The translations under genes and the position numbers were made by a program. Below, piece by piece: positions 1 to 12,497 of a stretch of 64,000 bases of DNA. The stretch is taken from the NCBI GenBank assembly GCA_025094145.1, contig JALLLS010000014.1, forward strand, positions 496,001 through 560,000, in the 5' to 3' direction. Each line of letters starts with the position of its first letter. Position 1 is the first letter of the stretch. Below the pieces are notes generated by a model. That model was not told where the DNA came from, did no database searches, and saw only the letters and a program-made list of their open reading frames with translations. The DNA comes from Spinellus fusiger (lineage: Eukaryota; Mucoromycota; Mucoromycetes; Mucorales; Phycomycetaceae).

Positions 1-1744
1 GACTAATAGAACACTAAAGTACAGTGTTGCCTATGCTGTTTACATACAACAAAGAAGCAGTCTACAGACCTACTCTTGTGTTCTCTACAGGGGGGAGAAG
101 AATGGGGTTTAGAGTGTTATTATGATATATGCAGTCACTGGATAATAAATACTGTGATTCTGGGAATGAATCTACATCTTATCTTGCTGTTAAGTAGTTT
201 TCATGACTTCTTTTTTACCTGTATTGTACTGTTGATTCTTGATTGTTATCTACACTCTGGTCTTCTTCCTCGGTATCTTACTGCTCTTTCTTTTTTGCTT
301 TTCAATTAAGTTCCCTGTCTATATTACTAGGGCTACTGAGGTTTATTTGAACAAAAACACTTTATTTTCCTATTAAATAAGATCTATTTGATTGTATTGT
401 ATTTATTATTTCATTCGAATATCCATCATAAAGCACACATGATAAACTCAAGGGAAGAAATCATTTGTGGAAAAGATATGATAGATATAATAGGTAGGTG
501 ATAATTAAGTGATAAGTAGGTGGTAAGTAGGTGGTAAGTAGGTGGTAAGTAGGTGATAAGTAGGTAATAGGTAGGTAATAGGTAGCGTATAAATGTATTT
601 GTATATTTTCAGTGAGTAAAAAGAAAAAAAGAGCTTTATAGTAAAAGGATCTTTATAAAATCCAATGAATCGGATGATCAGTGCCAGCTGAGAATGACAA
701 CGAATTGTGGGATAAATGGTAGTGAACAATAAGAAATAAATTGTTCTTAGTCACTAACCAAGTTATCCGTTCTATTATACTCTCTTATAACCAGTGGGAT
801 CATTAATTTCTATAGATGTTATTGATTTCTCCTAGCCTCCTTGTTTATGGAATGATGTAAGATTCATGCAAAAGGTCAATGAGAGGGAGAAGTAAAGAGA
901 TTATCTTTGGCGGAGGGGAAGAGGGCACATGAGACAAGACACCCGTGTTGTTTTATGTACCTATTACCGGCCAATAAGATGGAAATCAATACATCCATTG
1001 CTTTTATACTATAGAAATAAAGAGAGAAATGTTGGTATGTATTATTTATTCTAAGAAATACCTTTTATGCGCATTTTGTTAATAGGATTAAAATGAGATG
1101 AATAAAATAAAGAGGTTATAGTTCAATAGTCCATCCACGTTTTTAATGGTCCTTTGTATGTATTTGCAAGAAAGACAACACAAAATGCCTTGACATTGAA
1201 AAGGGGGTAAGTGTATGGGTCAAGGACAGTATTAAAATGATATTTGAAACTCATTACAATGGAATAAATGAGTCTTTGTAATCAATCACTGGACAAGAAC
1301 CTCTGATTTTGAATGACACTACTGTGCAGAACACCCTTGTGATTGAGGCAAGAAAGGAAGTAGCATGAATTATCTGCTTATTGGACAGAAACAAAGACTA
1401 TTCTATTGAGTAGTATCTGTTCATACAGTGCGACTATTGTTTATATTAAGTAATAGACAGGCAAAAGAAAGAGATCATTCATAAAAGAAAAGAAAAACAC
1501 ACCCAAGATTTATTCATCCTACATTATACAGCCTATCTCTTTATGAATAAAGTGTGTATGTATGTATTTATTTATGTATGTATTTATGAAAAATTAGTGC
1601 CATCAATTCAAGATGGATCAAATATCACTATAATCTTTAGAGTTTTGGCAGATTAAGTAAAATAGAAGGCTATTATATAATAAATATTTACTTTCACATA
1701 AAATAATAATAATAAGTTCAAGTTGAAATATGTGTGATTTAAGG
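1..1744. other. AT-rich flank without a recognisable gene
   Basis: I see no exon set or family motif on either strand here. Short open frames exist but overlap low-complexity DNA and lack splice or family support. The only notable structure is the tandem repeat at about 493-583. The last part leads into the promoter of the gene that starts at 1803. Confidence 0.5.
493..583. repeat. short tandem repeat, about 11-bp unit
   Basis: Repeated units of the form GTAGGTGGTAA and GTAGGTGATAA run head to tail with small variations. The open frame read on the minus strand across it is only the translation of the repeat and is not a gene. Confidence 0.85.
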
Positions 1745-1752
1745 TATAAAAG
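1745..1752 (+). promoter_or_regulatory. TATA box of the HutD-AstE gene
   Basis: TATAAAAG lies 51 nt upstream of the ATG at 1803 and is followed by a CT-rich stretch, a common layout at fungal start sites. The assignment is by position only. Confidence 0.55.
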
Positions 1753-1802
1753 AAAACAAGTGGGCATATCAAACATCTCTCTCTCTCTTTCTTCTATTTA
1801 CA

Positions 1803-4670
1803 ATGACACCAGGAGCCACTCATGCTCGCACACGGAGCACTCTCTTGGAATCTGGATCACCCGATCCATCTCTATTCAAGGTTATCTGTCTTGATCCAAA
1901 GTAAGACTAATGTCTCTTTTTTACACCATGGAAAATAGAGTGTGTCTCCTGTTCTAATGTTATGTGTTTTCTTCAAGGACGGATTATCGTAAACAGGCCT
2001 GGAAGAATGGACTAGGGACAACAACCGAAATTGCAATCTATCCAACTGATAAAGACTTCAAGAAAGAAACATTCTTCTGGCGTCTTAGTATAGTTGAAAC
2101 CCGATCAAACAGTACATTCTCAATATTTCCTGGATATGATTGGTAGAATGTCATATTTGTCAAATGTGTAAGCCTAACTCGGCATTTTCTTCTATAGTAC
2201 TATGGTAGTTTTGCCTAAAGAAAAAAGAGTGCAGCCTTCACTTTTGCTAAGACATCAAGACACTGAAACGCTAACGAATGTAAAGCCATTATTTCCATAT
2301 ACCTGGGATGGACAATGGTAATAAAGTCAAGAACAGGAGAATGGATAAGAAATACTAATTGGCTGCTTATTATCTACCCATTCTCATCCATATGTGTTTC
2401 TCATGGTGTTGTTTCCTATATTATTATTATTATTATTTATTATTATTATTTATTCTTTTCTTTTCTTTTCTTTTTTTTTTAAAAAAAAAATAGGTCTACA
2501 TCTTGCAAGATTTCTAATGGTCCTATTACTAGTCTCCACTTGATTTTTAATCAGAGTTTTGGAACAGCCAAGTGTAATGTAGTAACTCTTGGATCTTCTG
2601 TATCAGATACACAGGAAGACAAGATTCTTCTCGTTAATGCCTTTACATTGATCTATGTTGTAAAAGGAAATTGCTGCATAAAACTTGATGAGAACCGAAA
2701 TGACGGCCATAGGAAGATAGTCAATCAAGGCCAGTGTCTCTATATTCAAAGAGATCAGGATGCTGGACCAAGTCATTTGGAAATTAAAACAGACAGTGAA
2801 AGGGGTCTTACGACAGGAAGTGAAGAAGGTAATTGTATTCACCATAGAGAATAAAAGATAAAAAGGCACTTTTTGAATTGTAGTTTGGCTAAAAAAAAAC
2901 TTTTCCACAGTGACTTTTGTAATCGTTCAAATAACAGAAAATAGTTCTGCTTCTAAACCATCAGTAACAGATCCAAATGTCCATGAGATTGAGAGCATTA
3001 GGCGAACTGCACGTCGTCGTAGCTCTCTGGTTGTCTATCCTAAACAGTTTGATAAAATATCCGAGCCCAAGCCAGAGAATATAAAACTCCAAGAATCAAA
3101 GATAGAGAGTGGAATTGGGAATGAAGAAACACCTGAAGTTTGGGATCCTACTCAGATCTATGAACCACCCTCTTCTTTCTTACTCCATAATGATATCGGG
3201 ATGCCTCCTCCAGTCATATGTGATAAACTGGTCATTGAAGACTATGCTCTACATGCTACTAGCACAGCTTGGATCAAGATTATGACTCAAGGAATGAACG
3301 AATGGATAAAGTTACCGGTCATTATATGTCGTGGATCTGCTGATGGGCAAGTATCTATCAGAGGAAACTATTTGAGATGCTTTACTCACCTTTCTTAATA
3401 GACCGGTCGTAGGAATTACTGCTGCTGTTCATGGAAATGAGTTAAATGGTGTTCCATGCATTCACAAGTAACATCATTTTTCTTTCTTTCTATATTATTT
3501 CTGTTGTTTTCATTATCTAATCACTGGTTATCGTTATGAAACAAAGAGTGACCTCTTCCATTGATGTTCAGTTGCTCCGTGGTACATTAGTAGCTATACC
3601 CTGTGTGAATGTTATGGGCTATCTTAAATTTCAACGTGAGTTCGCAGATGGCCGTGACCTCAATCGCCTGTTTCCTGGAAAAGAAGATGGCTATGCATCT
3701 CAAGTGTACTGTTTCCATCTTATGAACAAGATTATTTCACAATTCAATTATCATATTGATCTTCATACAGCCAGTTTTGGCCGTATCAACTCATTTTATG
3801 TTCGTGCGGATATGGTATGTGCAAGACTATTTGCAGGTTACACTGTCCAGTTATTTTCTTTTAAATGGATCCATAACTAATGCAGTGTTGAGTTTTTATT
3901 TATTTATTTTTAAAAAAAATCCAGAATGATCCTGGATCTGCTCTGCTTGCACAGCTTCAAAAGCCACAAATTATTCTTCATAATTCAGGACAAGATGGTA
4001 CTTTGAGATCAGCAGCTGCAGCACGTGGTATTACATCTATTACCGTTGAGATTGGCAATCCACAATTGTTTCAAGAGCAATACATTGAAGTAAGTAAACA
4101 TATGAGCCTTTATCTTGAAACAAAAACAAAAAAACAAAAAACATAGTCTAACACATGTCGTTAGTGGTCTTACATGGGGGTCATGCGTGTCCTCAACCAA
4201 CTCAACATGTTCCCTCTTGAAAGTATACCTTTCAAAGAGAACTTCCCTAGTCCATCTTTAACAATTCTTTGCTCTAAAGGATTTTGGGTATTTATTGACA
4301 TTGAGTGTACATCTTTATAATGATTATGTCTTGATAGATTTATACAAAAACGGGAGGTGTTCTAGAAGTGTATCCAGATGTCAACAGTATTGTTCGCAAA
4401 GGTGATATCATTGCCCGTTTGAAATCAATGTTTGGAAATGTGATTGCAGAATACACAGCCCCATGCACTGGTATTGTAAGTACTCCACAGGAACAAAAGA
4501 AAGAAAGAAAGATTATTTGGGTGAAAGAGATTGCTAAAGGCTATTTTGCTCTGTAGGTGATTGGACGAAGCTCTAACCCTGTAGCCATGGCGGGTGACAG
4601 AATTATTCATCTTGGAATTATCAAGCACAAGGGAGAATCTTTATTGAAAGAAGCAAAAGAAAATTATTAG
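1803..4670 (+). CDS. HutD/Ves domain fused to succinylglutamate desuccinylase/aspartoacylase family protein
   Basis: Eleven exons: 1803-1900, 1978-2142, 2198-2317, 2494-2828, 2911-3346, 3402-3467, 3547-3814, 3925-4089, 4165-4287, 4338-4475 and 4557-4670. They join in phase to 675 aa. Residues about 34-230 are a HutD/Ves cupin (WKNGLGTTTEIAIYP, then WRLSI and FPGYD). A polar linker of about 100 residues follows. Residues about 350-670 are an AstE/AspA-type zinc amidohydrolase. Visible active-site candidates are zinc ligands H395 and E398 (VHGNE) and H480 (DLHTA), and catalytic E538 (TVEIGN). The C-terminal beta domain has GGVLEVYPDVNSIVRKGD. All key residues are present, so it should be an active hydrolase acting on an N-acyl or amide substrate I cannot name. 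HutD is linked to histidine utilisation in bacteria. Intron 5 seems to use a GC donor at 3347. No signal peptide is seen. Confidence 0.85.
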
Positions 4671-5137
4671 AACTTTTGTCTTTTTTTTTAATATTTTTTT
4701 TATTTCACTGGTATCCATGGCACTTATGTGCGGTGTTTCAATAGGTATAAAAAGAAAATGTCGATCTTTTTCACCTTTTATTCCACATCCTTGGATTTTC
4801 TGGAAGAATAAATATTCCTTTCTTAATACAAAGATATTGAATAACCGCAAGACTTATTTTGTGTCGGAGTACATAGTCAGGTTCTACTGTCCATACATCT
4901 AAAAATATGAAGGCTATCATTTCTTATTTTGTAATATTACTTGTATGCTTTATTGAATAATAAAACTATAGATAGAAATAGAAAGAGAAGAGAAGGAGAT
5001 ATATATTACACACCTTTTCATTATGTATATATTAAAATGAAATAAAAGGTCACAAGATGACTGCAATCTGAATGGGGTGATATTAGAAGTATTATTGGGT
5101 GAAGATGAAAAATAAAAGCAATAGAGAATTACTGGGG

Positions 5138-5614
5138 CTATACATAGACAGCTGCTGTATTTGTTTGTAGCTGATGGGCTTTACAAGATATAGGCATATG
5201 AGGAATGATCATGTAATTCAGAGTGGATTCGTTGTGGGGAAGAGCAGGTCTTTTCATAACCATTGAGCCATGGGTGTGTTTTTCCAGGGTGATATTAGAA
5301 GAAATAGGATGTGGTTGATGAATCCTATGGCAACGAGATGTGTAGAGCTTTGTTGCTTCTTCTGCATAGTCTCGTGTAGGATCAATGGGTTCAGGCTCCT
5401 CTGTTAAATAGCCAAGTTCTTTAAAGAAGATATGAGAATGTGTCTTTATATGATTGTCTTCTGTGTAAGACTCTTCTGGTGCCAGGGATAGAATATCAAA
5501 TATAGATTCTTGGTACTCAACATCATCAAGCAGTATCGCATCATTCTCATCACAGCACACAAGTGATTCTTCAGAAGTAAGAGGCAGAAATTGTATTACA
5601 GGCGTATCTTTCAT
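5138..5614 (-). CDS. hypothetical acidic protein, 158 aa
   Basis: This is a single uninterrupted frame. The ATG at 5614 was chosen because the longer upstream extension is hydrophobic, CT-rich and looks like untranslated leader. The protein begins MKDTPVIQFLPLTSEES and is acidic in the first half (LLDDVEYQESIFDILSLAPEE). The second half is richer in His and Pro. There is no signal peptide, membrane segment or recognised domain. It converges with the HutD-AstE gene (about 470 bp between stops). I do not recognise it. Composition and length suggest a real, lineage-restricted protein. Confidence 0.5.
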   Translation of the reverse strand: MKDTPVIQFLPLTSEESLVCCDENDAILLDDVEYQESIFDILSLAPEESYTEDNHIKTHSHIFFKELGYLTEEPEPIDPTRDYAEEATKLYTSRCHRIHQPHPISSNITLEKHTHGSMVMKRPALPHNESTLNYMIIPHMPISCKAHQLQTNTAAVYV

Positions 5615-7040
5615 TTTAAAATCAATAATAGAGAACAATGAAGGAGGAGATAGGAGTAGAATGGAAACCCTACTGGGATAAAGCAATAGGGATAGTAATA
5701 TAACAACACTTCTCTTTATACAAGAGGAATAAAAGAATCCCGGAGATTCAAATGATCGGCAGTGCAAGAAAGGAAGTTGATGGATCCAATGAGTGTAATA
5801 ATAAGACATGAGCCATGGGTTGATAACCAATTACAGAAACAAGCGCCTCTGCCTCATTAACTCACCCGCAGACACACTTTCTTTTTTTGTCTCTGCTCTG
5901 CTCAATAGATTGCAGTTGAAATCAATATTTGTCTCCTTTTCCTGCTCCATGTCAACACCAGCCAAGTCTTATCTAATCACAGCGGCTGTTGATCGGGAGG
6001 GTTGAGTCACTATACCCCATTGTTCCGCCCGTAAGCACATCCGTAAACATGCCCGTAAGCACACCTACTGATAAGTACTACTATCAATGGAAAGGAAATC
6101 AAGTATCGCTTTTAATTTTGCCTTGTTAAAGCAACAGCGGTAGATCTATCTCTTTATTTGATAACTTGATAGTGTATATGTCTGATATGCTATGTAGTCA
6201 CTCCACCGATATATTAATGTGGTTAACATTGTAGTACATTAGAATCACTATATTATATGTATAGATACTGCACAAATCTATTAGATAAAACATCATTACT
6301 ACAGAGATATCTGTGATTTCCGCCTGTTTTTGCTATATGAAAATAACAACTTAAGAGAGCAGAGTTTTCTCATCCCTTTCAATCTTCTTAACAGTCTATC
6401 CCATGAAAACAAATGATATAACAGAAGAGGGAGAGAGTATTACAATCTATGAACTTTATGGTATTAGAGCTAGCTAATTAGAGGCATAGTGAGAACATCA
6501 TTTTGTAGTGTATGTTATATCATGAGAGATGATACATAGATAAGACTAATACATCAGTTATCATTAAATCAGAAACACTATTGTCTAATGTCTAGTAGGC
6601 ATATTTCTGCTAAGTGATCAACCTTAAATAAGCTCATGATGTATGTCATAGATGCTTCAAATATTTACAGCTAGTGAATTTAAAATGTACTGAGAGAGAA
6701 TGACACTGAGATGACTACTTGGGTGTGCTTATTGAGCAACAGAAAGTCCTTCTCAATCAAGTATAAGAAATAGAAAGGTTCAATATCAATACTTTATGAC
6801 TCTTTTTAAATAATAATAATCAACAAGTAGTCTCCACATTTCTACTAAAAGATAAAAAAAAATCACTTTCTTCAGTCTTTGAAAAGTCTAGTTATTGGAA
6901 TATACTAAAGCGCAACCTTTGTGTTGTGGCTTCAGTGTAATGTACCTTAACTTGAGGAAACACTAATATTAATGTATTTGACAAGCAAGAACATAGAGAT
7001 ACTCTGTACAGTTTAACGTATCTGCTGAAACACTTTCACT

Positions 7041-7181
7041 ATGGCACAGTTTAAGATGCTGACTTGTACTTTTGTGCCTATGAATATTGGTCTGAGTAGT
7101 GTGCCACATAAGGAGAGGCAAACCACCTCTGAAATGGGTCTGGTCAATGAAAAGGCCCCTCAGACTATAACTTTTTCATGA
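7041..7181 (+). pseudogene. possible relic of a mobile-element protein, 46 codons
   Basis: A short open frame from an ATG reads ...SSVPHKERQTTSEMGLV... and ends after 46 codons. The balanced, non-repetitive composition is unlike the AT-rich surroundings. No complete domain is visible. It might be a broken piece of a transposon-encoded nuclease family, but that is a guess from general resemblance. Confidence 0.15.
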
Positions 7182-9603
7182 TAGATAGTAGATGAAGAGT
7201 ATAACTAGTCTTTCCCCAGCTTCTCTCTCCCCCTTTACAATAGATAAATTTCAAACTGGTATTTGTATGTCCAGCTTGTTATGGCAAAGGAGTGGGATTT
7301 GGAGTAACCCAAGAGTTTGGATGACTCATAGGAGATACCTCGAGTGATACTGAAGTCTGAGTGCTATACATAACACATCTATAGCTCTATTACTGCTTAT
7401 TATTCTAAGAACCAAAATATTCTGGGGTATTAGAAAATCATGACTTCTTCAGACTATATTTCAAGTGATTTATCTGCTTCTAAAGATTTATTTGTGAATA
7501 AGTTGAACTTTCTTATAAAGGGAAGACTTTATTGAATAAAGATAAAACTGATTATAAGATGAGTTCAGTTAAGATCACTCCACAGGCTGAACATATTTTA
7601 ATTATAAAGAAAATACCAGTGCTATGAAATATGTATAGTTCATGTTGCCATGATAACTCTTTGTACATATACTACCTCTTTATTCATGGGATATGCAAAA
7701 GACGATACCCTCAGAAAATTACATTCTACTGCGTTGTCTAAATTAGAACAACTTTGTCTTACTTTTGTTTCTTATATGAACCTTGGTTGAATTCCATAAT
7801 AATAATAATAAAAGATATAGTTATCTCACTAAACACTCTTTATAGTTCAAATATGAATAGAATATAGTCCTAACAATAACATTCCATCTCCCAACCTCCT
7901 TCCTTCCTATACAGCTTCTCTGAATTGAAATATATATTTATATAATACACGTACTCTCTCTATAAGAGATCAAGTCTTTCGTTGAAGATTGATGTCTCTT
8001 TATATAGCCTCATTCCTAACCTCAGCTTCTCTACCATTAACCACATAATTCTTCTGGATGCAATGACTCACTGTGAGAATGCCTCTGAACTGTTTTTCTT
8101 TCAATCTATCTTCTAACTTCCTTTGAGATATTATATGATGTATTGACTATTTTTGTATCTATTGCTTTTTATTTTCAACTTTTGACCAATCATCTAATAT
8201 ATTCTAAAATATCTTCCCATATGGACACCTTATGAAGACACCAGCAATATATTTATAAGCCTATATTGATGATAAAGTATTTGATCCTTTTTTTTAGCTG
8301 TCATCCACTTGTTCTTGGATAACAACAATAGTAATAGTAATAAAGCTTATGGCTGATTTTATCTTGACTATTGTTATTCTTCTTTACCCTTCTCTTTAAT
8401 TTTGCCAGATATCCACGGCTCCCTATGTTTAGTTTAAGAAATATTATTGTATCTAACACTCTTGTCTCTTCTACCTTGTGAAATTTAATTTCTTAATCTT
8501 TATTGGCAAAAGAAGTATTGGACAAGATACATACATACAACATAGTAAAATACTCTCCTATGGATACACTGCAAAACATACTTATTTCCAACTCACTTTA
8601 ATCCATAAGTATCAGTAGCTGCTATCATTCATACAATTGTCATTTTCATGTAGTCTTCTTCTGGTTGTGGTTATAGAAAGGTCATTGCCATGTCTTCTAG
8701 TGTGGTGAGGTGTTTCCTGCTTATTCCAACTTAACCCCATCTTTATGATCTATCTCTCAAGGCCATCTATAGGTGTCCTAAGATAAAGGGGGGAGGGGCA
8801 TAGTCCTCTTCTATTGTTTCACTATACTTTTCCATCGTACTACACATGTTTTTTATTATTATTATTCCAAGAGTATGTCACCCATCCATTGCTAGAGAGT
8901 CATTTACTAGAAGTACGTCTTTACCCTATAGATAATATAATAGCATGCATCTTTCAATTAATTGTAAATAAATAAAGGCATTGCCTCCCACCTCCTTGCC
9001 CCAGTCAAGAGTTTTGACAGTAGTTTAACGGAAACTCTTTCTTACAACATAAAGTATCCTATTACTCTATTTTTCTTACTATTTCTCTGCCTTTTTTATT
9101 TTTATTTTTAAATAAAATAAAACAGGTGTTTGATCTATATTGATGATGGGTCATGGCCCTAGTTTCTGTGTCTCAGTCACCTCAGTTAGGTCCAGCCTAG
9201 TAATACTATCTTATAAGAGCACCTTTAGGGAGTGCACCCATTGGACAAGTGTAGACTATTCTACTCATATTGCTTATCTTTGATTTGAAAGTGTGTGAGG
9301 AGTCGTTTCTACAGTGTTATATATATATATATATATATATATTAACTTGTATTAAGATTGAATTGTCCATAAAGATCATAGTAAGGATCATAAATCACTA
9401 ATACAGTATCATTAAAGATAGAGTTGAACCTATACTGTTGTAAATCAGTCAAGTGACTCATGAAAAATAGTGTGTTTACTTCAAAAAACAAAAACAAAAA
9501 CAAAAACAAAAACAAACTTTTGGTTACTTCTTTTAGTTTGAAGATGTATATATACAGTTGTTATTGTGCACAACTCTAGTGTGAATAATAGGTCAAGTGC
9601 AAA

Positions 9604-9762
9604 CATGAATCGCATGCTCAGCAGGCTACTCTTTACAGTGAGCGGAGTCTTGAGGTACTTATCACAAGACTAGCTTACTTAAAGCTTCACAAAGAACAGA
9701 AGAAATGGAGTAAGCACGGGGAGAAGGGTACCAAAGTTATTATGAGAAAAGATCATATGTGA
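9604..9762 (+). pseudogene. possible relic of a mobile-element protein, 52 codons
   Basis: This is a 52-codon open stretch with no proper start codon. It reads ...RLAYLKLHKEQKKW..., with an amphipathic, basic, coding-like composition inside a gene desert. No upstream or downstream exon could be joined. It is a likely fragment of a decayed element of unknown type. Confidence 0.15.
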
Positions 9763-11810
9763 TTCTTAACAGTCCCAAGACATGGCTCGTCAAGGCTATG
9801 ACATCTTTAGCTTGCATGAGTTCTTTAAACGTTCTTCTTTCATTCTTGACAAGTCAAGGTTGCCATCCCTGAAATACCAATCTTAAGCCTGACACCCTAT
9901 TATAATAAACATGAAATCAAGGCTGAGGTCTGCTTATGATCAGCTACAAGTGTCAAACAAGTGTGAGGGGCATTGCATATTTTAGGGATATGTTTTAGTG
10001 GGAAGAAGAAGAGATGCTTTGTGAAGAGTAGTATAGGTTCCAATAATAATAATAATAATAATAATATAAATTACATCAGTGGCTTGAGAAAAAGGTATTG
10101 CCCTGAGGCTAGCCGTTTCTCACCTCTGAGCTTTAGAATCAGCTACTGTCTCTATTAAAAGCATATAGCATCCATAACAGCAAGATAGTAAAAGGCATTG
10201 GAAGGCAGTCAATGGCATGGAGTTTCTGTTCAACTGACAAGCCTGAAGCCCGGAATTGAATCTTATTGAATACCTTTGGGTCTATCTCAAGTATAGCATA
10301 TAAAATGGTAAAGTGATCTACACCACCCATCGGCAGTTTTGTAAAACCTCTAAAGATGGGGTGGAATGCGAGGCAATTCCTAATAAACTCACTGATGTCC
10401 CTATTACTAGCATGAGGAAAAGGTACCGGACCGTGGTAATAAAAATAAAGGTAAAGAATGACACAGTTGTGAGTGAATGGCTATTCTATAGAAGCCATCC
10501 TTTATTATTATTATTATAAAATACTTGTTTGTTCATTCAATAAAGGTTTGAGATCTTTATCTATAAAATCCATCAACTGACCAGTATAGTATGGACACAT
10601 GAAAGACTGATTAGAATTGGAAATAAATACGGTATTTTTGCCGGCTACTTCTTTACACACTCTTTATTTTCCGACCAGACCTTTCTTGAATTGATCTTTT
10701 ATTTTATATATATATTATATTATATATATATATATTACACTATTATAGGGCAAACAAGGATTTCTCCAGAACCTTCACCATTTTCTCATCTCCTTATGAA
10801 TCCATAAAGAAAGGGCTCTATGGAAAGGCTAGAGAGAAAAAAAAACTTTAGACCCTTAGCTCACAAAGATAACTTGTATGCTCAACCTTTGCATTAACCA
10901 TTGTCTTGCATCTCCGCCTTGGTGTCAATAAGAGCCTATATTTGTAAGTAGGGTTGTGTATAAGCCTCCTTAAGTTGACTCGAATGTCCGTCTCTAATAA
11001 CCTTTCTTGTTTCTGTCGTTAATAGAGAAAGCTCAAATGCATTTTTGTTTCTTAATAGTTTCACGGCAATCTTCCCAGTGGTGGCTGTTCTGTTGAGCAT
11101 GCAACTCATGTTAGCATTGGGGCTGTTTTGTTGATCATAGCCTGATGTAGAATGACGGAGCATCTATGAGTGATCCATGAATTCCCAATAGAACGGATCA
11201 TAATGACTAGACGGATGATGACAAGAATGTATGAAATGACAAGCACTTTTTTCTAATTAAAATCAATGATGGTAATAGGTGCCTGTTGGCTTATTGAATG
11301 GACCATTCTAGTGTTTGAAATAGTGCAGACATGCTATGCTATTGAGTTTAGTAGTGAAATGAATCAATATAATTGATCAGCCATTTCATATTAACAATGT
11401 ATTCCTTGATGAGGTGTCTATTTTTGTCAATTGTACATTTATTCTCGAGCTATTCTGAAGCAAAGAAAAGATTAGACTTTAGGCTCATTTTAGAATGAAA
11501 GAGTGGTGTGTATAACCTGTAGCCCATAGATAGTAGTTGTTATAGTCTTTTCATTTGAGTCGCCGAATAGAGGTTTCTATGGCCTTCACATTTCTCGGTG
11601 GTGTATGGAGGGTGTTTTTTTTTTTCATCGATACCCTTTGGTTGAGGTAAAAGGCGATCGGAGTCCAACGTTGGACAGAATGCAAACGGATCTTTAAAAG
11701 AGTGGAAACAATAGCCACCTAAAAAAAAAGTCTGCTTCTAGGAAAATTGGATGACGATAGTAATGAGTCTCTAGAAATGTTTAAATTCTATCAGCTATTT
11801 TGGCAAATGA

Positions 11811-12001
11811 AGTTATAGTAGATTATAGTAGATTATAGTAGATTATAGTAGATTATATTAAGTTATATTAAGTTATAGTAAGTTATACTAAGTTATAGTA
11901 AGTTATAGTAAGTTATAGTAAGTTATAGTAAGTTACAACAAACTACACCAAGTTACAACAAACTACACCAAGTTACAACAAACTACACCAAACTACAGTA
12001 C
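11811..12001. repeat. decaying 10-bp tandem repeat array
   Basis: About 19 ten-base units run head to tail. They shift by point changes from GATTATAGTA through AGTTATAGTA and AGTTATATTA to an alternating AGTTACAACA/AACTACACCA form. Same-type units are grouped, as expected if the array grew by local slippage or unequal exchange. The array lies upstream of the Zn-cluster gene at 12498. Confidence 0.9.
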
Positions 12002-12305
12002 AATGAACGTAGTACATGGTGTATTCAAAAGACAGTGGTTTGGACACGAATCCTGAAAAGTCCAACTAAGAATAGCTTGTCCATGCTAGACAGAAAACAG
12101 ATGACAAGAAACTGGCCTTAATCTTATGGCGTACTGAAACAAAGCCAACAAGACCACCGACAGTGACATGTGTTCTCAATCACTTTCTCAGCTTCCCAGT
12201 CTCTCAGCCGGCAGGGGTCGTTCTACTTGTACAAGTAAATCACAACGTGGCGTTCTCGGTTACTTCTCCGTGGTGCAGCTGGTCTGTCCGCCCAATCATG
12301 TTGGT

Positions 12306-12314
12306 TATAAAAAG
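12306..12314 (+). promoter_or_regulatory. TATA-like element upstream of the Zn-cluster gene
   Basis: TATAAAAAG lies about 190 bp before the ATG at 12498. The space between is CT-rich, which fits a long leader. Confidence 0.35.
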
Positions 12315-12497
12315 AAAAATAATAATAATAGAGAGTGAAAAAGGACCTTCTCTTCCCTCTGTTTCTCTTCCCTCTCTCTTCCCTACCTTTTCTTCTCTCC
12401 TTCAAATCATAATAATAAACAAATTACAAGAAATCCTGGTCTTCTCTCCTTATCACCATCTTCACCATCTATCTTATCCTCTCTCCATTCAAGTATT

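Larger units (their letters stand above)
5615..12305. other. 6.7-kb gene desert with repeats and coding-like relics
   Basis: I could not assemble an exon set with a family signature here. The DNA is AT-rich with an (AT)n tract at about 9318-9342, a CAAAAA run at about 9487-9516, AAT microsatellites near 7800 and 10041, and a long decaying repeat at 11811-12001. Two short frames have protein-like composition without a complete gene: 7041-7181 and 9604-9762. Open frames near 10139-10519 and 10936-11163 may be further mobile-element debris, but I cannot name them. Confidence 0.5.

Noticed and set aside
11811..12001. CRISPR-like array
   Set aside because: Units are ten bases with no spacers. It is a eukaryotic minisatellite.
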